Shown here piece after piece: positions 42,939-51,104 of a stretch of DNA of 64,000 nucleotides (the first letter of the stretch is position 1; the number at the start of each line of letters is the position of its first letter). The DNA is from an uncultured Acetatifactor sp. (GTDB lineage Bacteria; Bacillota; Clostridia; Lachnospirales; Lachnospiraceae). The DNA is taken from assembly GCA_910578215.1 (NCBI GenBank), contig CAJTPH010000010.1:29315-93314 (forward strand), given 5' to 3'. The notes beneath the pieces were generated by a model that made no database searches, was not told the DNA's origin, and was given only the letters and a program-made list of their open reading frames with translations. The position numbers and the translations under genes were made by a program.

Positions 42939-43313
42939 CTACTTCCTGTTCTGTTCCATTACCTGTTTCCATGTATCGCGCATGGAATGAAGATGCCCGT
43001 TGACTTCCTCAAGTATCTCCTTATCCTTCTTGACATTTGCCTCGGTCAGCCTCCGGCCCAGATAGCCATAGATCTTTTCAAAATCCTCCGACACCGGATA
43101 ATCCATATTCAGAGTCTGACGCAGATAGTCAATGATACGCTCTACCTTGACAATATGAACATGCGCCTTTTCAATATTTTTGCTCTCCACGGCTACAATG
43201 GCAATATTACAGAACTTAATGGCTCCTTCATACAGCATCAGAGTAAGCTCCGCCGGAGACGCCGACAAAATTTTGTTGTTATTGTACTGCGCATAAACGC
43301 TGGGTAATGCCAT
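42939..43313 (-). CDS. fliS: Flagellin export chaperone FliS
   Basis: Binds the C-terminal D0 helix of newly made flagellin in the cytoplasm and keeps it from polymerising before export. All 124 residues fit the family: YAQYNNNKILSASPAELTLM, LYEGAIKFCNIAI, ERIIDYLRQTLNMDYPVSED and the final MRDTWKQVM. It lies downstream of fliD with a 17-base tandem repeat array in the spacer. The truncated flagellin of copy 1 lacks much of the segment that FliS binds. Confidence 0.96.
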   Translation of the reverse strand: MALPSVYAQYNNNKILSASPAELTLMLYEGAIKFCNIAIVAVESKNIEKAHVHIVKVERIIDYLRQTLNMDYPVSEDFEKIYGYLGRRLTEANVKKDKEILEEVNGHLHSMRDTWKQVMEQNRK

Positions 43314-43323
43314 ATTCGCATCC

Positions 43324-43425
43324 TGCCTTTCTCAATGCAAAAAACCTTAATGCAAACAAAACGTTACTGCAACCAAAACCTTAGCCTAAACAAAACCTTA
43401 CTGTAAACAAATCCTTTGCTCAAAT
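43324..43425. repeat. Degenerate 17-base tandem repeat, about six units
   Basis: Units on the plus strand such as AAAACCTTAATGCAAAC, AAAACGTTACTGCAACC, AAAACCTTAGCCTAAAC and AAAACCTTACTGTAAAC follow one another without gaps from 43341 to 43408, with poorer copies on each side. It lies 11 bases upstream of fliS. As 17 is not a multiple of three it is not a coding repeat. Confidence 0.8.
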
Positions 43426-43521
43426 AAGATTCTCTTTATATTCTTTCCAGACCCGGCTGCCACCTGCAGAAGCTTTTTCCCCGCGTATTATACCGCATAA
43501 CCCGCCAGCGGGAACATTACA

Positions 43522-45066
43522 TTATGCCCCGCCCAGCAGTCCCGCAAGCGCATTGGTGCTTTTCTGCATCTTTGCCATGGCAGTCTCCATCTTTGCAAAT
43601 TTAGCATACCACTTATCCTCATAATCTGCAAGCTTTTTCTCAAGGTCTTTAATCTTGGACTTATAGCCGTCATAGTCGGACTTCATCTTCTTGTCGTCGT
43701 AAAAGCTTCCGAAGCTTCTGTAGCCCTCGATGGCCTTGGACTGCTTATCCATTTCGGTGTAGAGATTCATCGTAAGCTGTGAGAAAAAGGAGGTCACGGT
43801 ATCCGGGTCCTCGGTAATCCACTTTTTTAATTTATCCTCAAACGCGGCGGTATTGTTATCTTCGGAATCACCGTTAATATGATAAGCGTTTCTCTCGCCA
43901 TCGGCAGCATTGAAATAGCTCAGGGTCTCTATTCCGAAATTTGACAAATACATCTGTTGCCCGTCAACCTTGACGCCCTCAAGCATAATCTTCTTCATTG
44001 CAGAGCTGATCTTGCTAAGGTTCCCGTCACGGCGCAGCAGGGAATCCTTGATCTTGTTCTCATACTTCTCAATCTCGCTCTCGGACATATTTGCCTTTTC
44101 TTCATCCGAAAGAGGCTCATAGCCCTTGGCGGAATCCGCCCCGTAAAGCTTATCCATCTCGTTAATGACTTCGTTATACGCCTTGAAGAAGTCCTTAAGC
44201 ATGTCATAGATGCCGTCGGTATCCTGATCGGTAGTAAGGGTTACGCTCTGCCCGGGCTGCGTCTTCCCCAGCGCCGTAATGGTCAGACCGTTAATTTCAA
44301 ACACATTGGTGGTGCTGGTATACTCGGCGCCGTTCAGCGTGATACTTGCATCCTGCCCACGGACAAGTGTCGCCCCGCCCTCCTCAATCTCATTTGTTGT
44401 ATCGTCTACTATCTCTTTGCCGATATTCATGCCCAGCGCCTTCAGAGCGCCCGTATCGCCGGTAAACTTAAAGTTGCCTGCATCACCTGTCTCCTTGGCG
44501 CTGATATAGAATCTCTTCTGGTTTGCGTCAAAGCTGGCGTTAAGGCCTGCGTCCTTCAGCTGGTTCAGCACGTCGGAAATCGTGGTGGATTCGGTCAGCT
44601 CTATGGTCTGGGATGAACCGTCATTTTTCTCCAGAGTTATCGACTTGGACTTCCCGTCAGAGAAATCCATCAAAAACTGCATCCTGGTCTCGGCGTTAAT
44701 CTCACCGGTCACGCCTTCCTTCATGGAAACCTTACCGCCCGTCATATATGCAGTCTTCGCCAAACGGTGCACCTCCATGCTTTGAACGCTTTTGGGCGCA
44801 TCGCCGCTGGTAAGCACGCTTACAAGACTGCTGTCAGAAACCTTTGTTGCCTTCTTGCCATATCCGCCTGTGAAACGCAGGTCGTTCAGCTTGGACTGCA
44901 GGTTCTTCAGCTTCGTATTAAGCCCCTTCCATGCCTCCTGCTTCCACTCCAGCCTGGTCTGTTCATTTTTTGCCTTAGTCACCTTGACTCTTTTGGCCTC
45001 GACAATCTGCTGGATTACGCTCTCCGTATCCATTCCGGACATCAGTCCGCTCAATCTCATAGCCAT
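43522..45066 (-). CDS. fliD: Flagellar cap protein FliD
   Basis: Forms the cap under which flagellin subunits fold at the filament tip. The ends match the family: MRLSGLMSGMDTESVIQQIV at the front, a coiled-coil stretch (SKIKDLEKKLADYEDKWYAK) and the terminal AMAKMQKSTNALAGLLGG. The central domains contain FLIN-type strands (AEYTSTTNVFEINGLTITAL). Length 514 is normal. Start ATG 45066 with GAGGAGG. It is followed by fliS after about 200 bases and preceded by flaG. Confidence 0.97.
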   Translation of the reverse strand: MAMRLSGLMSGMDTESVIQQIVEAKRVKVTKAKNEQTRLEWKQEAWKGLNTKLKNLQSKLNDLRFTGGYGKKATKVSDSSLVSVLTSGDAPKSVQSMEVHRLAKTAYMTGGKVSMKEGVTGEINAETRMQFLMDFSDGKSKSITLEKNDGSSQTIELTESTTISDVLNQLKDAGLNASFDANQKRFYISAKETGDAGNFKFTGDTGALKALGMNIGKEIVDDTTNEIEEGGATLVRGQDASITLNGAEYTSTTNVFEINGLTITALGKTQPGQSVTLTTDQDTDGIYDMLKDFFKAYNEVINEMDKLYGADSAKGYEPLSDEEKANMSESEIEKYENKIKDSLLRRDGNLSKISSAMKKIMLEGVKVDGQQMYLSNFGIETLSYFNAADGERNAYHINGDSEDNNTAAFEDKLKKWITEDPDTVTSFFSQLTMNLYTEMDKQSKAIEGYRSFGSFYDDKKMKSDYDGYKSKIKDLEKKLADYEDKWYAKFAKMETAMAKMQKSTNALAGLLGGA

Positions 45067-45247
45067 ACCATTTCCTCCTCTATACTGTTTTGTTTATATA
45101 ATTTCTATTTTACTTGATACCGTGCCGTTTTTTACCGTTTCCGTTATACAGTACTCCGTAATTGCTTCCCGGCATCCTGCGAAATACTGCCCCCTCTTTT
45201 GCGGCTTTATTTCTCTTATTTCCTGCCGCGCTTATCTCTTTCTGCCG

Positions 45248-45682
45248 TCATCTCTTTTCGTCTATCAGTATGCCTGCCATCTCCCAGACCTTGGCTATCA
45301 TGTCGAGGGTCTTTTCGGGGGGAAGCTCCTTCAGGACTTCCTTGGTACCCTTGTCTATGATTTTGATAGTGACGCGGTTGGTATCCTCATGGATGCCAAA
45401 CACCGCCTCCGAATTCGCCATGTTCTTGTTCAGCTTTTCAACTGCCTTGCGAATCTGTTCATTGGTAGCCTGCTGGTCCCTGCCCTGCTGTTCGCCGCCG
45501 TTTGTCTGACCCTTTTCCTGTGCGTTTTCAACCACACTCGTGGTGCGGTCTACCTGCTCAGCCATCGGCACGCTGCTGTCCGCGTTGTTTGGTCTCTCTG
45601 TCTGCACAGATGTCTGAGGTTTTTGTACTACACTTCCTTGTGCCTGTACGGTCATCATGCTTGCAATCGGTTCAATTGTCAT
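45248..45682 (-). CDS. flaG: FlaG family protein
   Basis: FlaG family, often next to fliD, linked to control of filament length. The conserved C-terminal half is clear: VEKLNKNMANSEAVFGIHED, VTIKIIDKGTKEVLKELPPE, KTLDMIAKVWEMAGILID. The N-terminal 70 residues are low-complexity and rich in Gln, Ser and Thr. ATG 45682 is chosen over GTG 45691 because GGAGG lies eight bases before it. A SigD promoter lies at 45759-45786. Confidence 0.93.
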   Translation of the reverse strand: MTIEPIASMMTVQAQGSVVQKPQTSVQTERPNNADSSVPMAEQVDRTTSVVENAQEKGQTNGGEQQGRDQQATNEQIRKAVEKLNKNMANSEAVFGIHEDTNRVTIKIIDKGTKEVLKELPPEKTLDMIAKVWEMAGILIDEKR

Positions 45683-45758
45683 TTTATCCACCTCCGTGTG
45701 AAATTCAGTTCTTTGTTGATGATCTTCAGAGCTTTTTACGCTCTGACGTCTATCTCTA

Positions 45759-45786
45759 TTATCGGCGCACCTTAAAAAAAAATTAA
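45759..45786 (-). promoter_or_regulatory. SigD (sigma-28) promoter of the flaG-fliD-fliS unit
   Basis: Minus strand: TTAATTTT, 12 bases, GCCGATAA (perfect -10), about 77 bases upstream of flaG. The -35 overlaps the T-run of the csrA terminator. Confidence 0.7.
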
Positions 45787-45816
45787 CAGGGAAACGAAAA
45801 TTTTTGCGCCTCCCTG
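45773..45816 (-). terminator. Intrinsic terminator after csrA
   Basis: Minus strand: CAGGGA ... TCCCTG stem (arms 45811-45816 and 45787-45792) with an A/T-rich inner part that can pair, then TTAATTTTTTTTT. It closes the flgM-to-csrA unit just before the flaG promoter. Confidence 0.75.
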
Positions 45817-45860
45817 CTTAAAAATTTAATATATTTTCATGTATTCTCATTTGAATGTTT

Positions 45861-46082
45861 TTATTTTTTAAGCAGATTCCTCAGCGCCTCCATGCCGTCC
45901 GCAATGACTGCATCCCTGTTTGCCTCCTGTATCTGGAGATATACCTCCTTGCGGTACACCGGAACCTCCTTGGGCGCCGTAATGCCGATCTTTACCTGAT
46001 CGCCCTTTACTTCAAGAATGGTGACTTCCACATTGTTGTTGATAATAATTGCCTCATTCTTTTTTCTCGATAAAGCCAGCAT
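45861..46082 (-). CDS. csrA: Carbon storage regulator / translational repressor CsrA
   Basis: RNA-binding dimer that blocks ribosome access by binding GGA motifs; in Gram-positive flagellates its main target is flagellin mRNA. The 73-residue product has MLALSRKKNEAIIINNNVEV, VKGDQVKIGITAPKEVPVYR with the RNA-binding VPVYR, and a helical tail. It starts one base after the fliW stop, the standard fliW-csrA partner arrangement. Confidence 0.97.
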   Translation of the reverse strand: MLALSRKKNEAIIINNNVEVTILEVKGDQVKIGITAPKEVPVYRKEVYLQIQEANRDAVIADGMEALRNLLKK

Positions 46083-46083
46083 C

Positions 46084-46542
46084 CTACTTGTCCCCCTTTC
46101 CCGAATGAAGAATGTCGTAAATGGGGAATTTCACAGGATATTCTCCGTTTTCCACAATAATCTGGCACGCCTTATGCTCCTCTACGTTGATTACAAAAGG
46201 TCCCTGCAGATTTACGCTCATCTTTTTCAGATCGCCCGGAACCGACACCGTTACCAAAACCAGAATATTGTCCGGCGTGACCTGTCCCGCTCCGGAGAGC
46301 AGCTCGTCATTTACCTCCGGGTCATAATCAGGCTTCACAACAAGCGGGTCCATCACCGGCATCGCAAAAGCCGGCTCATCTATAGACTGCAGAAAACGGA
46401 TGCCCGCGTCGGTTCCCTTTTCCTCGTCGTGAATCAGCGCAAATCTTTTAAGCTCCGGAAAGCCGATAATACCGTTCTCGAAGAAAATGATCTTATCGTC
46501 CAGTATTTCGATCTCACCGAAAATTTTCGTTTTAATGTTCAT
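46084..46542 (-). CDS. fliW: Flagellar assembly factor FliW
   Basis: Binds and inhibits CsrA and in turn is titrated by flagellin, coupling flagellin translation to its export. Family signs: TKIFGEIEILDDKIIFFENG, GIIGFPELKRFALIHDEEKG, FAMPVMDPLVVKPDY, and ILVLVTVSVPGDLKKMSVNL. The C-terminal D0 of flagellin is the part FliW recognises in studied systems, so the truncated flagellin copy may escape this loop. ATG has AGGAGGT seven bases upstream; this ACAGGAGGT is also close to a CsrA-binding consensus. Confidence 0.96.
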   Translation of the reverse strand: MNIKTKIFGEIEILDDKIIFFENGIIGFPELKRFALIHDEEKGTDAGIRFLQSIDEPAFAMPVMDPLVVKPDYDPEVNDELLSGAGQVTPDNILVLVTVSVPGDLKKMSVNLQGPFVINVEEHKACQIIVENGEYPVKFPIYDILHSGKGDK

Positions 46543-46579
46543 ATCGCACCTCCTGTTCCAGTACCGCCTCTATACTGCT

Positions 46580-46647
46580 GCGCCCCCTTAATCAAGGAAG
46601 GAAAACTCATCCGCACAGAACGCAGCTGGTTTTTCCTTCCGGGGCGC
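46580..46647 (-). other. Long stem-loop in the fliW leader
   Basis: Inverted repeats GGCGCCCC/GGGGGCGC (outer) and GGAAGGAAAA/TTTTCCTTCC (inner, ten perfect pairs) enclose a loop of about 25 bases with a GGA. It lies about 40 bases upstream of fliW in the mRNA coming from flgL, so it could be a processing, stability or CsrA-sensitive structure. No T-run follows. Confidence 0.55.
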
Positions 46648-46715
46648 CTTCATTCCAAGGCCGTTTTTTCAGATTCCTGCATGCGGCAGCCTGTTCCGCC
46701 CATGCAGGGCTTTTG

Positions 46716-48311
46716 TTAAATAAAGTTCAGAAGCGAGGTCTGCATAACCTTGCCGGATGCCATCAGCGCCGCCTCATAGGTCAGCTCCGCGCTGGAAAGA
46801 TGAATCGCCACCTCGGTGATATCCACATCCTCATTCTCGCTCTTTAAGGTTTCAAAGGTAGTCTTCTGATTCTGCATACGGTTCTCAATCAGGGAAAGCT
46901 TACTGCTCCTGGTACCGCAGTTGGTAATGCTTAAGTCCGCGTCGTCCAGATACCCCTGGAAAGCGGTAATGCCGTTCTCAAACAGCTTCTGCTCCTTATC
47001 CTTCGCAAGTGTCAGAGCCTTATCCACAGCCTCCATCTGGCGCTTAAGTATCTTCTCATTTTCGGAATCCGGCTCCACGTTTTTCAGCATGGTCTCAAGA
47101 TTTGCCTTTACGCCCTCAAGATCGAGCACATCCTGCATTGCGCTTACAATATCGTCGACCTCTCTGCCCACGCCGTGCTGAAAGCACTCGTCCGCGGTTG
47201 AATTGACATGGATCGTCTGGTTAAAGCCCACATCATACTCGATTTTCTGACGTTCCGGATCACCCTTAAGGTAAGTATCATTATATTCGATAGGCGCGCC
47301 ATCCTCAGGATAGGAGGTGCAGTAGAAATAGTGCTCCGGGCGCAGGTCGCCCTTCTGCCAGCTGCTCTTTTCGTAAGTAATCCTGATCTCGGACTCATTT
47401 TCCTTCGTATTTTCGTTGTCCTTGGTCGCCATCAGCTCCTTATAGCGGTTTTCGCCCAAAAGAATCTCGCCCGTTTCAGGCACATAAATCACCCTGTCGG
47501 CATTGGCTGCGCCGGCTGCGGCGGTATAAGGATCATCGTAGGAATGTATCACCTCGATGGTACCGTTCGCCTGGGACCACTCCGTATTGGGCGCAAAGGG
47601 AACGGGCGCGGGCTTCGTGGGGTCCGTAAACTGTATCTTGAGCTCTCCCCCGTTATCATAGTCAGAGCAATTGTTATACGCAAGTCTGATACGATAGACA
47701 TCCACAGAGGAGATATCCTGATCCGTGATGGCATCCATGCCCAAAGCCGCATCGTTATAGTTGGAGGAATTGATATCCTTAAGCTTTCCCATATCCACCT
47801 TTGTCACGGAATCCAACACGCTTTTGTCCAGCTGCTCCGTTATGGTATATTTCAGCTCCTTCTCCTCTGGAAAGCTCAGGGAAGTATCCGTGCGGTATCC
47901 CGTAAAAACATACCGCCCTGCATAATCCGCATCCCCGGTGGCATAAACCTCTTCTCCCAGCGCCTTCAGCTGCTCCAGCACGATCTTACGGTCGGCCGTC
48001 TTCAAATCGCCGTTGGAGCCCTTTGTACACTGCTCGATCATATTGGTAATGACCTTTGACAGGTTATCCAGAGCGCCCTCTGTCACGCTGAGCCAGCTCT
48101 TGGCATCCGGAATATTCTTGCTGTAATACTGCGTTACCTCCGTCACGTTGCTACGCAGACGCAGCGCCCTGATCGCCACCACCGGGTCGTCGGAGGGGCG
48201 GTTGATCTTCTTCTGGGTTGACATCTGGGTACTCAGTATATCCTGATATATTTTATTTGTGTTAATGTTTGACAGGTTGTTACGCTGCATGATCTTGTTT
48301 GTTATACGCAT
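46716..48311 (-). CDS. flgL: Flagellar hook-filament junction protein FlgL
   Basis: Second junction protein between hook and filament (HAP3). Front: MRITNKIMQRNNLSNINTNK, STQKKINRPSDDPVVAIRAL; end: TLKSENEDVDITEVAIHLSS, AELTYEAALMASGKVMQTSL followed by LNFI, all typical. At 531 residues it is longer than enteric FlgL (about 317) because of an added central domain at roughly residues 190-400, as in many Clostridia. It follows flgK copy 1 by 45 bases. Confidence 0.95.
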   Translation of the reverse strand: MRITNKIMQRNNLSNINTNKIYQDILSTQMSTQKKINRPSDDPVVAIRALRLRSNVTEVTQYYSKNIPDAKSWLSVTEGALDNLSKVITNMIEQCTKGSNGDLKTADRKIVLEQLKALGEEVYATGDADYAGRYVFTGYRTDTSLSFPEEKELKYTITEQLDKSVLDSVTKVDMGKLKDINSSNYNDAALGMDAITDQDISSVDVYRIRLAYNNCSDYDNGGELKIQFTDPTKPAPVPFAPNTEWSQANGTIEVIHSYDDPYTAAAGAANADRVIYVPETGEILLGENRYKELMATKDNENTKENESEIRITYEKSSWQKGDLRPEHYFYCTSYPEDGAPIEYNDTYLKGDPERQKIEYDVGFNQTIHVNSTADECFQHGVGREVDDIVSAMQDVLDLEGVKANLETMLKNVEPDSENEKILKRQMEAVDKALTLAKDKEQKLFENGITAFQGYLDDADLSITNCGTRSSKLSLIENRMQNQKTTFETLKSENEDVDITEVAIHLSSAELTYEAALMASGKVMQTSLLNFI

Positions 48312-48356
48312 GTTTTATATACCTCTCTGTGCCGTTCCAGCATGCTTCTTATTTCC

Positions 48357-50972
48357 TTAAACGCCTGTTTCAAGAATCAGCTTGTCATATATTTCCGTCA
48401 GGGTCTGAATCATCTTTGAGGCAAGATTATAGCCGTTCTGATATTTCACCAGGTTGACCGCCTCCTCATCCTCGTCCACGCCCGAGATAGACAGCCTCTG
48501 CGTGTCTATACTCCCGGCAATATCCACAAAGCTCTGATGGAAGGTCTTTGCCCGCTGGGTGTTCAGCGCAATATCGGACAGCACACACTGTAAAAATTCC
48601 GATGCGGAAGCGCCTCTGAAGCTCGCCTCGTTCTTGTCTGTGGCCAGATCCCTTATATCCTCCAGCAGATCGTTCTGCTCCACGCCATCCGCAGTCTTAT
48701 ATCTGTTCGCAAGACGGCTGGGGTCAAGCTCCATAGCCGCAAGAATGTCAAAATTCGACGCGGTCAGCTGATAATAGCTGTCTTCCTTGTCATCCACGGT
48801 AAACTCTATCGTGTCAAGGGCCTGCTTTAATATGTCCTCATCGGTCAGGTTATTGGGATTGCCGTTTGCCGCCAGCTCATCCGTTATCTCCTGCCGCTTC
48901 TTTCCGACCAGCTCCTCCACCATGTTCAGAAGCTCTACAGGCACTCCGTTCTCCTTGGCAATGTTCTCCTTTGTCTGTTCCAGAGCCGCCTTGCCCTCGG
49001 CTGTCCCGTTTATGATATCCTGCTTTGCCGCCTCAATGGCGTCGTCCAGCTTGCCGGAATCCTTAAGGGCCTCCTTCGCCTCCTCCAAAGCCTGCTTTTT
49101 GTACTTTGCCTCGACCTCAGCTGTGGCTTCCGTCGCCGCTTCCGCCGCTATATCGTTCTGCTCCGCGGTGGTCAGGGTAATCGCAGTCTTGCCGTTGGTG
49201 CCGTTCCTGTATTCCTGTTCGACCTCCGACGTAACCTTCGCCCTGGCCTGGGCCTGGGTCAGCGTATTGCCTGTGGTGCTCATAATCGCCGCCACCCTGG
49301 CGGTTATCTCATCCTTGACCCCCTGCTCTGCCATTTTCTCGGCAACCTTCTGGTCAAGCTTTGCAGCGGTTTTTGCCGTCTGCTTCTTCTGTGTGGCATC
49401 CGCCACGTCGTTGGCGAAACCTGCCGAAGCCTTAAGATCGTTAAAGATAGGCTCCGCTGCCTTTTCAAGCACCAGCGTTTCCGGCGCCTGCTCATAGGCC
49501 AGCTTCAAAAGCTCCTGTCCCTTCAGGAACAAATCGTACCTTGACTCAAACGGGAACTCGTACTGCGCGTCCTCCGACGGAATATTTCCCGTAAACATAT
49601 GGATGCCGGGCTGGTTTCCGGAGGCAACGCCCATTGTAAGAATGTCGTTGAACTTCTGCGCGAAGGTTCTGACCCATTCGTTCATCTGGCTCATGTAATA
49701 AGGAATACCCTGATAATTCAGACCGGTGCCGATGGACGCAGGTCTCCCGACCCTGTCGTTTGTAACCCTCGCAGGATTCTTCTCCCTTTCCGAAGACAGG
49801 GTAAACTTATAGCTGTAAACCTCCTCGCCGTTTTCGTCACGGCTGATACTGCACTCCCAGGAGTCATAGTAAAATTCCTGATTTCCCAGCCGGATAATTC
49901 CGCCCTGGTCGGACAGGTTGCATTTATTCAGATCCTTCAGGTAGGCTCTGTCTACCCGGATTGTGACCGTGTCGTTGGCGCCGTCGTCAGTAGTGCCTAC
50001 CTCCGTGATCTCTCCGGTAAAATTCTCACCGTTATTGCCGTCACGCATCTCCACCAGGCCCTTGAGCGCTCCCCCCATGGCCGCGTTATAGAGGTTGAAC
50101 TTCTGACCGTTTTCCCAATATACGTCATACAGACCGTCGATATCCGTCTGATTTACCTTCTCATAGCTTTTCCGGGCCACGCACTCCAGCCCGTTGTACT
50201 CGTTTCCGTCCACCAGAACCTGCCCGCCGGCGATCTTTACAAGGAACCTGTGCGCGCCGGTCTCCCGGGTAGGATCGCTGCTGTCGATAATGGGGATCTC
50301 CTTCACCTCTACATCGACAATCTCGGAAAGCTGGTCAAGCAGAAGCTCTCTCCTGTCTCTGAGCTCGTTTGCCTTCTGTCCCGTCAGCTCTATCGTATTG
50401 ATCTGCTTATTCAAAGTGGCGATCTCTCCCGCCAGGGAATTCATCTCGTCGACCTTAAGCTTGATCTCCTGATTGGCATCCTTCTGAAGTCTCTCCAGAT
50501 TCCCCGCAAGACCGTTAAAATACTCGGCAAGCGCCCCTGCATAGCCAACAAACTGTGACTTTGCGGTGGAGTCGTCGGGGTCGTTCAAAAGAGCCTGCAT
50601 TCCCGAAACCATCAGCTGGTCAAACACAGTCTTAAAGCCCGCGTTTTTTCCGTTGTCGTCAAAATAGGTCTCTATCTGCTGCATATAGTACTGCTTCTGC
50701 CCGTACTCGCCGACCCTTGCATTGTTATTCCAATATCTGAAATCATAAAATTCGTCCCTGACACGTTCGATGGCAAGGGTCTCAACGCCTGCTCCCGCAC
50801 AGCCGTAGGTCTGAAACACCCTGAGCGCGCTTGACGCCTGCTGGTTGACCTTCTGCCTGCTGTAGCCCTCCGTCTGTACGTTCGCGATATTATTGGAGGT
50901 GGCGTTCAAAGCCGCGTTGCTGGCAAGAAGACCTGTATATGCAATGTTTAATCCAAAAAATTGTGAGGGCAT
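48357..50972 (-). CDS. flgK: Flagellar hook-associated protein FlgK, copy with large Ala-rich insertion
   Basis: First junction protein (HAP1). Conserved ends: FFGLNIAYTGLLASNAALNA, TSNNIANVQTEGYSRQ and, at the end, ISGVDEDEEAVNLVKYQNGY with MIQTLTEIYDKLI. It has 871 residues against about 550-600 for the family. The extra is a stretch around residues 500-730 rich in Ala, Glu, Lys and Gln (ATQKKQTAKTAAKLDQKVAE, AEAATEATAEVEAKYKKQAL) predicted to be long helices or coiled coil. The gene is followed by flgL and preceded by a second flgK. The insertion has no obvious stop or frame damage, so it appears functional. Confidence 0.93.
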   Translation of the reverse strand: MPSQFFGLNIAYTGLLASNAALNATSNNIANVQTEGYSRQKVNQQASSALRVFQTYGCAGAGVETLAIERVRDEFYDFRYWNNNARVGEYGQKQYYMQQIETYFDDNGKNAGFKTVFDQLMVSGMQALLNDPDDSTAKSQFVGYAGALAEYFNGLAGNLERLQKDANQEIKLKVDEMNSLAGEIATLNKQINTIELTGQKANELRDRRELLLDQLSEIVDVEVKEIPIIDSSDPTRETGAHRFLVKIAGGQVLVDGNEYNGLECVARKSYEKVNQTDIDGLYDVYWENGQKFNLYNAAMGGALKGLVEMRDGNNGENFTGEITEVGTTDDGANDTVTIRVDRAYLKDLNKCNLSDQGGIIRLGNQEFYYDSWECSISRDENGEEVYSYKFTLSSEREKNPARVTNDRVGRPASIGTGLNYQGIPYYMSQMNEWVRTFAQKFNDILTMGVASGNQPGIHMFTGNIPSEDAQYEFPFESRYDLFLKGQELLKLAYEQAPETLVLEKAAEPIFNDLKASAGFANDVADATQKKQTAKTAAKLDQKVAEKMAEQGVKDEITARVAAIMSTTGNTLTQAQARAKVTSEVEQEYRNGTNGKTAITLTTAEQNDIAAEAATEATAEVEAKYKKQALEEAKEALKDSGKLDDAIEAAKQDIINGTAEGKAALEQTKENIAKENGVPVELLNMVEELVGKKRQEITDELAANGNPNNLTDEDILKQALDTIEFTVDDKEDSYYQLTASNFDILAAMELDPSRLANRYKTADGVEQNDLLEDIRDLATDKNEASFRGASASEFLQCVLSDIALNTQRAKTFHQSFVDIAGSIDTQRLSISGVDEDEEAVNLVKYQNGYNLASKMIQTLTEIYDKLILETGV

Positions 50973-51104
50973 TTTCCTTTTCCCCGCTTTCTATATAAAG
51001 TTCCGTAACTGCCAGCGCAGTTACCGATTATAATTCAATTTCCCCAGCTGCCAGAGCAGCTACCGATTATAATCAATCTTCCTCAGCTGCCGCTAAAATC
51101 CGGG

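Noticed and set aside
43324..43425. CRISPR array
   Set aside because: The 17-base units follow each other without spacers and are degenerate; there are no cas genes.
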